DNA of 53,987 nt from Bacteroidota bacterium (GCA_022562275.1 JADFPP010000014.1:1-53987), one strand, 5' to 3'. Shown: positions 25,962 through 36,872, counted from the first letter of the stretch. Made by a program: numbers and translations. The notes: generated from the sequence alone by a model not told the origin.

Positions 25962-27113
25962 TCATAATTTTGAAAGTATATTAGCTGCTTCGATTAAAAC
26001 TTCATCACGTTTAGCAAAACATATACGGATAATCTTGTTTGTATCTCCTTCATCATAAAAAGGAGAGATAGGAATTACAGCAATTCCAACTTCTTTCGTT
26101 AAATATTCTGAAAATTTCATATCATCAAGTTCTGATACATCCGCATATTCTAGCAACTGAAAATAAGTTCCCATACAAGGCATCAATTTAAATTTAGAAT
26201 TTTTAATTCGCCCCCGGAATGTATCTCTCTTCTTCTGATAAAAATCACCTAAGGAATTATAGTGAGTTTCATCCTGCAGGTAATCTGCATAGGCATATTG
26301 TATTGGTGTATTAGCAGAGAATACTATAAACTGATGCATCTTTCTAAACTCATTTGTTAATAACTCAGGAGCTGCACAATAACCCATCTTCCAACCGGTT
26401 GTATGAAAAGTTTTTCCGAATGAGGAAATTACAAAGGATCGCCTAACAAGTATCTCAGATTCTGCAAAACTTATGTGTTTCTCTCCATCAAATACGATGT
26501 GCTCATAAACCTCATCACTTATAATCAGAATGTTTGTATTCTCAGTTAATTCTTCAAGCTGCTTTATATCGTCTTCAGATATAAGGCTCCCTGTAGGATT
26601 ATGCGGTGAGTTAAGGATCATTAATTTTGTTTTTTCAGAAATACTTCTTCGGATTTCATCCCAATTGTAAGAGTAATCCTGCGGATTTAGTTTAACGAAT
26701 ACCGGTATTCCTCCGGCTGCTTTAACTCCGGGGACGTACGAATCATACGCCGGCTCAATTATAATTACTTCATCACCGGTTTGCACTGTTGCAGTTATAG
26801 CGGTGTAGATTGCCTGTGTTGCTCCTGCAGTTATTGTTATTTCATTATCTTTGTCATAAGTTTTTCCATACAGTTTTTTTATCAATGCAGAAATTTGTTC
26901 TCTCAACTCTGGCACACCCGGCATCGGTGCATATTGGTTAAATCCCTTTTTTTGATAATGATTTACCAATTGAAGTAATTTGTTGCTGCAGTTAAAATCA
27001 GGAAAGCCCTGTGCCAGGTTTATTGCATTATATTCCAATGCCATTTTAGACATAATCGTAAATATGCTTGTACTGATTTCAGGAAGTTTTGATTGAAGAT
27101 TTACTTCACGCAT
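25962..27113 (-). CDS. PLP-dependent aminotransferase, methionine/kynurenine aminotransferase type
   Basis: A class I/II aminotransferase of about 383 aa. Diagnostic sites, numbered from the first possible codon, are NLAQGFPDF (37-45), GATQAIYTA (102-110), EPAYDSY, NSPHNPTG (173-180, substrate carboxylate and PLP ring contact), SDEVYEH (204-210) and the PLP-binding lysine in SSFGKTFHTTGWKMG (K239). The NLAQGFPDF opening and HTTGWKMGY place it with YbdL-like methionine and kynurenine aminotransferases; exact substrates are not certain. I use the ATG at 27113 rather than the TTG at 27128, since it gives the usual N-terminus MREVNLQSKLPE. The gene stands alone. Confidence 0.88.
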   Translation of the reverse strand: MREVNLQSKLPEISTSIFTIMSKMALEYNAINLAQGFPDFNCSNKLLQLVNHYQKKGFNQYAPMPGVPELREQISALIKKLYGKTYDKDNEITITAGATQAIYTAITATVQTGDEVIIIEPAYDSYVPGVKAAGGIPVFVKLNPQDYSYNWDEIRRSISEKTKLMILNSPHNPTGSLISEDDIKQLEELTENTNILIISDEVYEHIVFDGEKHISFAESEILVRRSFVISSFGKTFHTTGWKMGYCAAPELLTNEFRKMHQFIVFSANTPIQYAYADYLQDETHYNSLGDFYQKKRDTFRGRIKNSKFKLMPCMGTYFQLLEYADVSELDDMKFSEYLTKEVGIAVIPISPFYDEGDTNKIIRICFAKRDEVLIEAANILSKL

Positions 27114-27188
27114 AGCTATTGTTAACAATTACTTTTTAGTAAATAAAAGAGATTATAATTTATAAAATTATGGAATATGAATGAATTG

Positions 27189-27785
27189 CCACGTCTCCTG
27201 CCTACCGCAGGCAGGTTCAAGACGTGGATTAGAAAAGAGCAAGAGAGCGATGAGGTTTTAACCTCAACTTGTTTTTCTATTCAATTAATAAATTCTTGTT
27301 TGGGCTAATGCCCTGTGTTTTAACAGTTGTGGTTTTCCGTTCGCTGAAGTGAACGGGAATAGATAATTGATAAATCTATTAACAGATTGATGGTTTTTTA
27401 TTACTCATAAATTGCCGTCTGCTTTAAAGACCGTGTGAAAATTCGGATTATAATATTCTCACCCAAATTTATTTGGGTGAAATTGAGAAAAAACGAAATA
27501 TTCTCTAACCTGCTTTAGCTGGTTTAATCATTTTCACACAAGCTCTTTAGCTGACGGGAAATAAGAAGCACAAAACAAAAACGGCTTGCAGATAATCCTG
27601 TTTTTGTGAAAGTTTTCTTGACCCCAACGGGGTCAAAAGTTTGTAGAAAACAAAAAACGAAGAGGTCTAACAACCACATCGTGGTTGAATGTTTTAGCTA
27701 ATTATACAATTCACCTTCGATACCTTTGGCATCGTGCTAATTTTTTCTTTTTATTTCTTTACAAATGTTCGACTGCTTTGCAGTC
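27189..27785 (+). repeat. Dense array of at least ten hairpin repeats (REP/BIME-like)
   Basis: Nearly 600 bp without a gene, filled with inverted repeats: a nested pair CCACGTCT/AGACGTGG around CCTGCCT/AGGCAGG (27189-27227); TGAGGTT/AACCTCA (27251-27266); GGGC/GCCC (27302-27313); CCGTTC/GAACGG (27337-27356); AATCT/AGATT (27373-27388); TCACCCAAAT/ATTTGGGTGA (27459-27480); AACC/GGTT (27507-27524); CAAAAACGG with CCTGTTTTTG (27576-27606); TTGACCCC/GGGGTCAA (27618-27636); CAACCAC/GTGGTTG (27671-27687); CGATACC/GGCATCG (27718-27734); GACTGC/GCAGTC (27771-27785). Most have three- or four-base loops such as AAC, ATC or TTT. The stems differ in sequence, which rules out a simple tandem repeat. A REP-type transposase lies 3 kb away. 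Confidence 0.75.
27414..27558 (+). other. Candidate structured element closed by a long imperfect inverted repeat
   Basis: The segment 27414-27441 (GCCGTCTGCTTTAAAGAC, then CGTGTGAAAA) is matched in reverse by 27531-27558 (TTTTCACACAAGCTC, then TTTAGCTGACGG). This closes a roughly 145-nt domain holding two internal hairpins, at 27459-27480 and 27507-27524. The layout resembles a multi-branch RNA or a mobile-element end. Strand and function are unknown. Confidence 0.45.
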
Positions 27786-28024
27786 ATTATCTCATTTGAT
27801 ATAACTAACAAAATCTCGAACTCATGCTCCTCCATAACAGGTATTTTGATGTGCAGGAAGAAACAGAGATGAATAATTATTAAGTTTCAGTCCTAAAGAT
27901 TCTGCATGGTGGTCAAATGGCCTGCTTGTATTAATCAGGATATTGCTTGTTGCTATACAGAAATATACGGACAATGCACAGGTGACTTATGTTATCATGA
28001 TCTCTGGAATGAAGCTTATTAGCT
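27786..28024 (+). other. Non-coding stretch, nothing recognised
   Basis: No gene or clear repeat is visible between the hairpin array and the large surface-protein gene. A frame starting near 27893 is open into the next gene's antisense strand (SPKDSAWWSNGLLVLIRI), but it has no start codon or recognisable family. Confidence 0.3.
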
Positions 28025-30405
28025 TTAAGGATCAATCATGTTCACATTTCCAAGAATACGCTCTATCCCCTCTAGGGGCGGATAATTTTCACCAAGATGA
28101 CGCAATTTATTATCAAATGTGAAAAATGAACCATCTCCAGGTGTCGCACTCTCTAAAACAGTTAAATTCCTAAAGCGTGTATCTAACAGGTTGTTAGGAC
28201 CTGCTTCTCCTGTGAACAGCTCTTCAGCAGCATCATTCCAATAAAATCGATTCCCAATATACGCAAGTTTAGCAATCGCTTCATCAATAATCCCGTCATT
28301 GTTGAAATCAAACGCCGCCCCAGAGTAAGGACCCCCATTCGGCCTTATGAATATGATCCATTGTCCTCCTCCTTCTCCGATAGGTGTTGGGTCGTTAAGT
28401 CCTAGCTTTACAACTTGTGCTGGTTTTTGCATACCAAGGATATACGTAGTTACAAGATAATTTTCAACAGAATCTTGAAGTGCGGTTGAGACCGTATCTC
28501 CCAGATCATTGATGCCCGGAATGATGAATTTATGCCTCGATGTATCGCTTTTGTCCATGTATTTCTTTCCAAAATAGGGAAAATTTAATGCCTTATCATT
28601 AACGAGAAAGTAAAACATTTTGAAGAGTGGCATCTGGCCAGGTTCCATGCCGTAGGATGTAACTGGGTGGAGTATTATGTCAGATATGTCTTGGCTGGCG
28701 TCGAAGTCATGGCTTGATTCGAAGCTGAGTGTATTTAAGCCAATGATGTGCTGTGCTTTGAGGGTCACGTTTGGCGTTGCGGATATTCTAATGTTGAACA
28801 GGCCGTTGGTGGTGTAAATCTTCTGTCCTGTTGCTGATTCTTTCACGTATCCTGCTATGGGTGGTCCTGTGCTGCCGTCTACTAGCTTGAGGTAGAAGTC
28901 GTTGTCGTAGATGCCGCCGGACAGTGTGACCATGTCGGTGAGGTTTGCTATGATGTCTTCTTGGTTTTGTGTTCCTCCTGTGGCTTGTGCTATGAGTTGT
29001 ATGAGGATGTTTCCGTTGGCTTGGGGGGGTCGTTTGTCTTATAGAAGATGCTGTCCTGTGTTGATCTTGTCCGGTGCCATATTCCTGTGTTGAGGAGTAT
29101 TAGTGTGTCTAGTCCGTTGTTGTATGGGAAGTCTGCTTTTGCAACTCCTATTTCTTCTCCTTCTCTTCCTTGTAGGTTTCCGCCCTGGTAACCCGCATAA
29201 GTTTCCTGCAGTATTTTATTAACTTCTGCTGGAATCACTACACGCAAAGTTTCAGTATCTGCTCTGTTCTTAAGATCATTAAAGATCAGGTCTATTGATA
29301 CAGCCGCAATTGAATCTACTGCAAAGCTTCCGTCCTGCACAGTAATATCCCGATTGAGAAAATTGTCAAGAGTATCATAAGCTGCAACATCCACACTATC
29401 TAACGGCATTCCATTAGGTGTGGTCACAAATCCATAAACTAAACAAGTTTCTGCAGTTAGGTTAATATTTAATTCTGTTGTATCTGCTGTTGAGTGCAAA
29501 GCAGTTGTTTTAAGCTCAAGAGGAATTTGTCCGTTTAAGGATGTATCAATTGTTGCAAAGTATAAACTATCGGAAGTAGAGTTAATAAAATACCAGGTGT
29601 TTGTATTCATCAGTTCAATTGTATCCAACTGAGTTCCATAGATAAACCAACTCTTTGCAACTGCAATCTGCTCTCCTTCATCTCCAACTATCTGTGAAGG
29701 ACCTGTATAGGAAAATTCCTCATACAAGACCTGATGAATTTGTGCAGGAAGAGAAACAGTTATTTCTGTATAATCAACTCTGTTAAAAATGTTAATATCA
29801 ATAAACTTAACAAGATAATCTTCATTTATTGTACTGCCCTTATATGAAGAATAAAAACTACCTGAAATTGAAGTGCCGATTGCGTTTAAAGCTCCATTTA
29901 TTTTAAGCAGTTTAATATGTTTTGCATCTTTACCATTATCAAATCTTGCAAAGTAAACACCTTGAGCAACTTCATTACCAAAGCTGTTTCTGCCGTTCCA
30001 CTGAGCAACGTAAAATCCCTTTTGTCTGTAACCGCTAGTTAAAGTTGTAATCTTCTGTCCAATGCTGTTGTAAATAGTAATTGTTATTTCTTCAGGTTCA
30101 TTAACTTCATAAATAATGTTTGTCGTTTTATCAAAAGGTGAAGGATAATTAGGATAAAGTTCAAATGATGATGGTACAGGATTGGAAATGTTATTCACTC
30201 CTGTGACAATAGAATCAATTTCAAAGTAACCAAGCGAATCAGTAATTGTGCTTGTTATCTGCTGGTTGTTCTGCCATACTTCTACTCTTATAAGATCAAT
30301 ACCTACAGAATCTGGAAATGTTACAGTGCCTGATAAATCGGGTTGTGCGTTGAGAATACTCAAAGGAAAGATAGTGAAGAATAGATATTTAATGCTTTTC
30401 TTCAT
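28025..30405 (-). CDS. Large secreted protein with internal T9SS sorting-like domain, frameshifted at a C7/G7 tract
   Basis: The reading frame from 30405 encodes a signal peptide (about 1-20, ending LNAQ), a carboxypeptidase-regulatory-like fold (24-70), then residues 81-169 that match a type IX secretion type A sorting / FlgD-like domain (FELYPNYPSPFDKTTNIIYE, GFYVAQWNGRNSFGNEVAQG, VYFARF). That domain normally ends a protein, but here hundreds of residues follow. The frame breaks at seven C residues on the coding strand (plus-strand G at 29023-29029): the first frame stops at 28990, and the alternative frame continues QANGNILIQLIAQATGGTQN to 28025. A -1 shift or one extra base joins them into about 793 aa. 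Base composition changes inside the gene. No function is recognised; surface exposure is inferred. Confidence 0.65.
29023..29029 (-). other. Homopolymer (G7/C7) at the frame break of the secreted-protein gene
   Basis: Seven G residues on the plus strand, read as GAC CCC CCC AAG in the coding strand, lie exactly where the two halves of the gene change frame. A tract length of eight would put the halves in one frame. Homopolymers of this kind in surface-protein genes often vary in length, but sequencing error is an equal possibility. Confidence 0.55.
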
Positions 30406-30412
30406 AACAATA

Positions 30413-30420
30413 CAAATATA
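30413..30420 (-). promoter_or_regulatory. Possible -7 element of the secreted-protein gene
   Basis: On the minus strand TATATTTG (plus-strand CAAATATA) ends eight bases before the start codon and fits TAnnTTTG. The expected -33 TTTG is not present at the usual spacing, so this is tentative. Confidence 0.35.
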
Positions 30421-30478
30421 GTATATTTTTTAGGAATATCACCGCTCGCATTAGTTGATATACTTTATTGAATATTAT

Positions 30479-31125
30479 GAATAGCTCCGCCTTTCAAGGC
30501 GGAGATAAAAAACAATTGAAAACCATCTGGGCTTTAGCCCAAACTTATACAAACAATTAAAAACTTTTTCTATATTATTCCTATAATATTTTTAAAAATA
30601 AATCAAAAAATAAAAATGCCATACGTTAAAATTTGGATTCATCTTATATTTTCAACTAAAAACAGAGATAAACTTATCTCTAAACAACTAAAACTACAAT
30701 TGTTGAAACACATTAAGGAAAACTCAATTAAAAAGAATATTTATATCGATTTTATGAATTGTGTCAGTGATCATATCCATTTATTAATTTCCCTTAACTC
30801 TGAGCAGTCAATTTCAAAAGTTACTCAGCTAATAAAAGGTGAATCATCACATTGGATAAATAAAAACAACCTTATACCTAATAAATTCGAATGGCAGGAT
30901 GAATATATGGCTGTATCAATAGGTCATTCGCAAGTCGATAGAGTGAGAGAATATATCAAAAACCAAGAGGAACATCACAGGAAGAAAACTTTTAAGGAAG
31001 AGTATGATGAGTTTATTGATAAATACGGATTTGAGATAGTGCAAAAGTAGATCGATAAGTTGTGGTTAAAACCCCACACTACCGATCGCTGTTTTAATTC
31101 TCCGCCTTGAAAGGCGGAGCTATTC
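30479..31125 (+). mobile_element. IS200/REP-associated transposase unit with inverted 26-bp hairpin repeats
   Basis: A single transposase gene lies between two copies of a 26-bp sequence in opposite orientation: 30479-30504 and its exact reverse complement at 31100-31125. Each copy contains the hairpin CTCCGCCTT-AAGGCGGAG with a two-base centre. A further hairpin TGGGC-TTTA-GCCCA sits inside the left end (30528-30541). Inverted hairpin repeats around a lone Y1 transposase fit the REP-associated (RAYT) arrangement better than a classical IS200, which has unlike subterminal hairpins. Another palindrome, CCTGCC-GAAA-GGCAGG, lies just outside at 31169-31184. Confidence 0.75.
30616..31050 (+). CDS. 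IS200/IS605-family Y1 transposase (TnpA, RAYT-like)
   Basis: A 144-aa HUH single-strand transposase. The HUH motif is SDHIHLLISL (H53 and H55), and the catalytic tyrosine is Y113 in VREYIKNQEEHHRKKTF, with the conserved glutamine at 117. WINKNNLIPNKFEWQDEY between them is the typical linker of this clade. These enzymes cut and join single-stranded DNA at hairpins without generating double-strand breaks. The gene is intact and sits between inverted hairpin repeats, so it could act on them and on related hairpins nearby. No TnpB gene is present. The start is the ATG at 30616. Confidence 0.9.
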   Translation: MPYVKIWIHLIFSTKNRDKLISKQLKLQLLKHIKENSIKKNIYIDFMNCVSDHIHLLISLNSEQSISKVTQLIKGESSHWINKNNLIPNKFEWQDEYMAVSIGHSQVDRVREYIKNQEEHHRKKTFKEEYDEFIDKYGFEIVQK

Positions 31126-31168
31126 AAGAATATTTGTAGGCTGTTGTAGGTAAGATTCTTCACTACTG

Positions 31169-31184
31169 CCTGCCGAAAGGCAGG
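31169..31184 (+). repeat. CCTGCC-type palindromic repeat
   Basis: CCTGCC-GAAA-GGCAGG is a perfect six-base stem in the gap between the transposase and the Sel1-repeat gene. Relatives with the same core occur at 11694, 27197 and 51696, all outside genes. Confidence 0.65.
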
Positions 31185-31237
31185 TCGTTCAAAATAACTC
31201 ATCAGAACTTTTTATGGTAACTCTGAAATAAAAAATT

Positions 31238-32803
31238 TTAATTTAAACTGAACTCAGGATTATCGGGTCTGATTTCATCATACAATCTTTGCAGTTCGCG
31301 GTAAGCATATTGGCTTCCCCTTTGGGCAGCAATTCTATAATAATTTACAGTTTCCGATTTTGATTGCGCAGTTCCAATACCATTCTCATAACAATATGCA
31401 AGCGTAACCTGTGCTAATACAGAACCCTTATCAGATGCTTTCATTAATTCTTCAAATGCAAATTTATAATCTATTCCCGGGCTGTTACCATAAATATCAG
31501 CAGTAATTAATCTAACCATTGCTTCAGTGCTCCCCATTGATGCAGCTTTTTCCCAGTAATCAAGTCTTTCAGAAAAGTTATTAGATGTTATTCTTCCGGT
31601 GTAATATTTTAATCCTAATTCAATCATTGCCGGAATATAATCATCATCTGCAGATTTTTGGAGAAGATTTACAGCATCACTAACAACTAATTGTTTATCG
31701 TAATTAATTGAATTAAGCCCGTACCAAACAAACATTGCCTCCGCCTTATTATTTTTTGCTTCGTTTTGCAGCTTGGTAAGGAACCCGGTGTTTTTACTTA
31801 ATTGCCATAAAAGATAACGTGACTTTTGTGAACCAATTCTGAGTGCACGGAAATAATATGCTGCTGCAGTTATATCATTCTTATGAAAGTAAATTCCCTG
31901 TTCATACAATTGCCCGATAATAGTTTGTGCTTCAGGGCTTCCGCTTTCCGCAAGATGCAATAACTGTGCAACGTTATCAGATGTTGCCAACTCGGTTAAG
32001 AACTTTAGGGAGTCCAGTTTCATTTTTCTCACTACACTGTCAGCAAAAGTCAAATGGAGATCAGCAATTAACATACTGTCAGTTAGTGATGTAATAGAAT
32101 CTCCAAGAGATTCAAAATCAATAAATACTAATCCAACAGGTGAAGTTAGATTAGTGTTATCCTCGCGGGACAGATCTTTATTATAACTAATTTGTCCTTC
32201 TTCAATAGCTGCAATTGAATCAACTTTGGAATGGGATATTTTACGTTCAAGCTGATCGACTATTTTGGAAGCAGGTTCATAACCTTCGGATGAAGATCTA
32301 TTTATCCAGTAGTAGGCATAATTAAGATCGCGCTTAACAATAAGATTATCGGTATTAAGAATTCCAATTACATATTGTGCCTGTATCATTCCTGATCGTG
32401 CAGCTTTCTTAAAATAATTGAATGCGCTAAACGGATCCCAATCTGTTCCCCAACCATTGATTAAAAGTATTGCGTAGTTGTACTGTGCAGATGCTAAATT
32501 TTGATTGGCAGCTTTCTTTATCCAGTAAACAGCTTCTATTGTATCCGGTGACATTCCTTCACCCAAAAGGTATCTGAGACCAAGTTCGTGTTGTGCGAGT
32601 ACATCACCTGTATTTGCTTCCTGTGTAAGTTTAAACTGCTGCCAGATCTGATAACCCAAATCAGGTCTGTGAAAATATGGCGAGTGCCTGATAGGTTTAT
32701 TATTCTTAAATGCTAAGCTTCTGGTTGTATCCTGGGCAAAAGCTGAACTTGCCAGAATTAAAACTAATATTAAGGATCTAACTGGTTTTATATAATTTTT
32801 CAA
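31238..32803 (-). CDS. Secreted Sel1-repeat protein
   Basis: A 521-aa protein with a signal peptide (LILVLILASSAFAQ, about 11-24) and multiple Sel1-like repeats in two blocks. The first block (about 55-185) includes AQHELGLRYLLGEGMSPDTI, EAVYWIKKAANQNLASAQYN and AFNYFKKAARSGMIQAQY. The second (about 285-505) includes AQTIIGQLYEQGIY, AMIELGLKYYTGRI, AFEELMKASDKGSVLAQVTL and NYYRIAAQRGSQYA. Between them is a serine- and aspartate-rich non-repeat segment. Sel1 repeats form superhelices for protein-protein contacts; a specific role is unknown. It is a single-gene unit on the minus strand. Confidence 0.85.
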   Translation of the reverse strand: MKNYIKPVRSLILVLILASSAFAQDTTRSLAFKNNKPIRHSPYFHRPDLGYQIWQQFKLTQEANTGDVLAQHELGLRYLLGEGMSPDTIEAVYWIKKAANQNLASAQYNYAILLINGWGTDWDPFSAFNYFKKAARSGMIQAQYVIGILNTDNLIVKRDLNYAYYWINRSSSEGYEPASKIVDQLERKISHSKVDSIAAIEEGQISYNKDLSREDNTNLTSPVGLVFIDFESLGDSITSLTDSMLIADLHLTFADSVVRKMKLDSLKFLTELATSDNVAQLLHLAESGSPEAQTIIGQLYEQGIYFHKNDITAAAYYFRALRIGSQKSRYLLWQLSKNTGFLTKLQNEAKNNKAEAMFVWYGLNSINYDKQLVVSDAVNLLQKSADDDYIPAMIELGLKYYTGRITSNNFSERLDYWEKAASMGSTEAMVRLITADIYGNSPGIDYKFAFEELMKASDKGSVLAQVTLAYCYENGIGTAQSKSETVNYYRIAAQRGSQYAYRELQRLYDEIRPDNPEFSLN

Positions 32804-33066
32804 ATGTGTTTTTACGGTAGAAATTATCAGTTACAATAATTTAAATGGTACGTCAATAGATTATTCATTAATCATATATTTATATAATAAAATGATCAAC
32901 AAATTAACTATTTATTATTAAAAATAAACGGTGTAATTAAATATCCGTATAGTCTTAAGATTTGTGGTGAATGGATTCTGGCTATAAAAATAATGACCGG
33001 AAAGAGATTGGATTGATCAACTAGAAAGAAAAATAAGTGCTATGTTTGCGAAAAAAAGAACAAGCA

Positions 33067-33465
33067 TCATTTTGGCTTTTTAAAATATTTCTTCATTGGT
33101 TTGAAGTAATGATTTTTCCAACCTTTCTCATAATCTTTAGCTTGCCCATCGGGAATGCTTGTATGAAGTATAGTCACTCTTGTTCCACTATTTGCTTTTT
33201 CAAAAAGAATTTCCAATTTAGAATTAATTGCACCATCTGGAAAATCAGTTGATCGCCATGATTGCACTATTCTTCCGTAGGGTTGTAAAGCTAAATTTGT
33301 TCCGCTTATGTATCCGTCCCCTGCCGTAAATTTTGAACCAACATTAGGTTTGATGTTAGCCTTTACACCGGTGAAATTGGAATGTTCAATACTGTTCAGC
33401 CAGGCGTCAAATAGTCGCTTGGCACTAACAGGAAATAATTCTGATATTTTTATGGATTCTTTCAT
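33067..33465 (-). CDS. SRPBCC (AHSA1-like) domain protein
   Basis: A 132-aa soluble protein of the START/Bet v1-like (SRPBCC) superfamily, AHSA1 branch. The pattern is complete: an N-terminal strand and helix (SELFPVSAKRLFDAWLNS), a strand with KFTAGDGYISGTNLAL, then GRIVQSWRSTDFPDG, LEILFEKANSGTRVTILHTS and a closing helix ending KNHYFKPMKKYF. These domains bind hydrophobic ligands or, in Aha1, chaperones; the substrate here is unknown. A lone gene with about 260 bp free on its downstream side. Confidence 0.82.
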   Translation of the reverse strand: MKESIKISELFPVSAKRLFDAWLNSIEHSNFTGVKANIKPNVGSKFTAGDGYISGTNLALQPYGRIVQSWRSTDFPDGAINSKLEILFEKANSGTRVTILHTSIPDGQAKDYEKGWKNHYFKPMKKYFKKPK

Positions 33466-33605
33466 TTTATCTATTTGAATCTAAGAATAAGTAAAAAGTT
33501 AACTAATGGCAATTGATTATTTGAAATAATTTATTTTTTTGGGAGAAAAGCTTCATTTAAACTTCCTGATTAATAGTATTGATCGTCAGCTCAATTTCAT
33601 CATAA

Positions 33606-35291
<1,686 letters not shown>

Positions 35292-35339
35292 TAGTTATAT
35301 TTATAAGGATTAAAATTTTATTTTTATAAATTTTTATCT

Positions 35340-36872
35340 ATGATGTCACTTTTATTTAAGATCCTGTTCAACGTATTTATATTTCTTGCATCAAGTAATA
35401 TTTCATATTCCCAAAATCAATTGCATGATCCCCATCAAGAAAAAATAATTCTTAAGGGGCTGGAGGCGACATTCAATTTTAATTTTGATAAAAGTAGAAA
35501 GATTTTTAACAATTTAATCTTATCCAATCCGGAAGATCCAGCTGGTTATCATTTTAAATCAATAGAATTTTTATGGAAATTTCTGGATAATAAAAATGAT
35601 TCCGACTTGGCAAAATTCCTTGGATTATCTGACACTGTTATTAGCAATACGAACAGTTTACCGGACTCAATATCCGGGACTGCGTTTATAAATTATATAA
35701 TTGGTTCAACGTATTCATACCGTGCAATGGTGCATACACGTTTAGAAAATTATATGGATGTAATTCTTGCTACCCAGGAAGCTCTCTCTTATTTAAGTGC
35801 TGCAATTTTTGTGGATAGTACATTTTATGATGCTTATATGGGCTTAGGGCTATTCAATTTTATGATCGCCCAAACTCCTCCTGCGCTTAAATGGGCAATG
35901 CGTCTTACCGGCGTTAAAGGTGACAAAGTAAAAGGAATTAAATATTTAAAAATGGCTGCAGAGAATGGAAAGCTATCCAGGATTGAAGCACAATATTTTC
36001 TATCACAGATACTAACTGAATTTTACCAGGAGAATGAAGAAGCAGAAAAATTAATGTATGATTTAAACATCAGGTATAAAAACAACATGCTTTTTCAACA
36101 TTCGTTTGCTATCTTTTACTTACGTATGGCGAACCTAAATAGAGCCGAAAGAAGATTAAATAAATTAATTTCTTCAACCGATTCCTCTTTTGTTCAGTTA
36201 ATAAAATATTCAAACCTTTCATTAGGCGATGTATTTTTCTTTAGAAACGAGTTCGATAGTGCAAAATATTATTATAGTACATTTCTGCAGGATTTAAATG
36301 AAAATTACTATCACGGTATTGCAGCGCTTCGTTTGGGCTTATGTTTTTCATTTACAGGAGATAGTATATTCGCGGCAGAGAATTTCAATTTAGCCAATAA
36401 AGGAAATATTGATATTGACGATGATAGGTATGCAAGTGCAATGGCTGAAGAATATCTGGAAAACCCTCCGGATACAACAGAGCTAAAAATTATTTTTATT
36501 GATAATTTAATTAATGCCGGTAATTATGAAGAGGCAAAAGATTCTCTTTTAAGTCTGAGAAATATGGATTTTACTAATGATCTTTTGGCGGAAATTAATT
36601 TACAATTGAGTAATGTTTCATTCTATCTCGATAGTTTAATTCATTCATATAGTTATGCTCTTTCTGCAATTGCAAATGATGATGCCAAGCCAATGGTAAA
36701 GGTATTTGCATTTTATTATGCCGCTCGTGTAAGCTTAAAGCTTGGTTATCCTGCTGATGCAGAGATGTACATAGAAAAAATCGATAATTATTCAGATTAT
36801 TTTTATGAGAATAAGCTGGCAAATCTAATTAATGCTTTAGAATACAAACTAAAAAAACATAAAAACTTTTAG
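35340..36872 (+). CDS. Secreted tetratricopeptide-repeat protein
   Basis: A 510-aa protein with a signal peptide (about 1-24, ISYSQ) and TPR-like helical repeats through most of its length. Recognisable units are EATFNFNFDKSRKIFNNLIL followed by SNPEDPAGYHF, then AMVHTRLENYMDVILATQEA, AYMGLGLFNFMIAQ, AIFYLRMANLNRAERRLNKL and AALRLGLCFSFTGDSIFAAE. No catalytic domain is present. Such proteins usually scaffold assemblies in the periplasm or at the outer membrane; no partner is indicated by the neighbours. ATG codons at 35340 and 35343 are equally possible starts. Confidence 0.78.
   Translation: MMSLLFKILFNVFIFLASSNISYSQNQLHDPHQEKIILKGLEATFNFNFDKSRKIFNNLILSNPEDPAGYHFKSIEFLWKFLDNKNDSDLAKFLGLSDTVISNTNSLPDSISGTAFINYIIGSTYSYRAMVHTRLENYMDVILATQEALSYLSAAIFVDSTFYDAYMGLGLFNFMIAQTPPALKWAMRLTGVKGDKVKGIKYLKMAAENGKLSRIEAQYFLSQILTEFYQENEEAEKLMYDLNIRYKNNMLFQHSFAIFYLRMANLNRAERRLNKLISSTDSSFVQLIKYSNLSLGDVFFFRNEFDSAKYYYSTFLQDLNENYYHGIAALRLGLCFSFTGDSIFAAENFNLANKGNIDIDDDRYASAMAEEYLENPPDTTELKIIFIDNLINAGNYEEAKDSLLSLRNMDFTNDLLAEINLQLSNVSFYLDSLIHSYSYALSAIANDDAKPMVKVFAFYYAARVSLKLGYPADAEMYIEKIDNYSDYFYENKLANLINALEYKLKKHKNF

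Noticed and set aside
27189-27785. CRISPR array
   Set aside because: The hairpins differ in stem sequence, spacing is irregular, and there is no repeated direct unit or cas gene.
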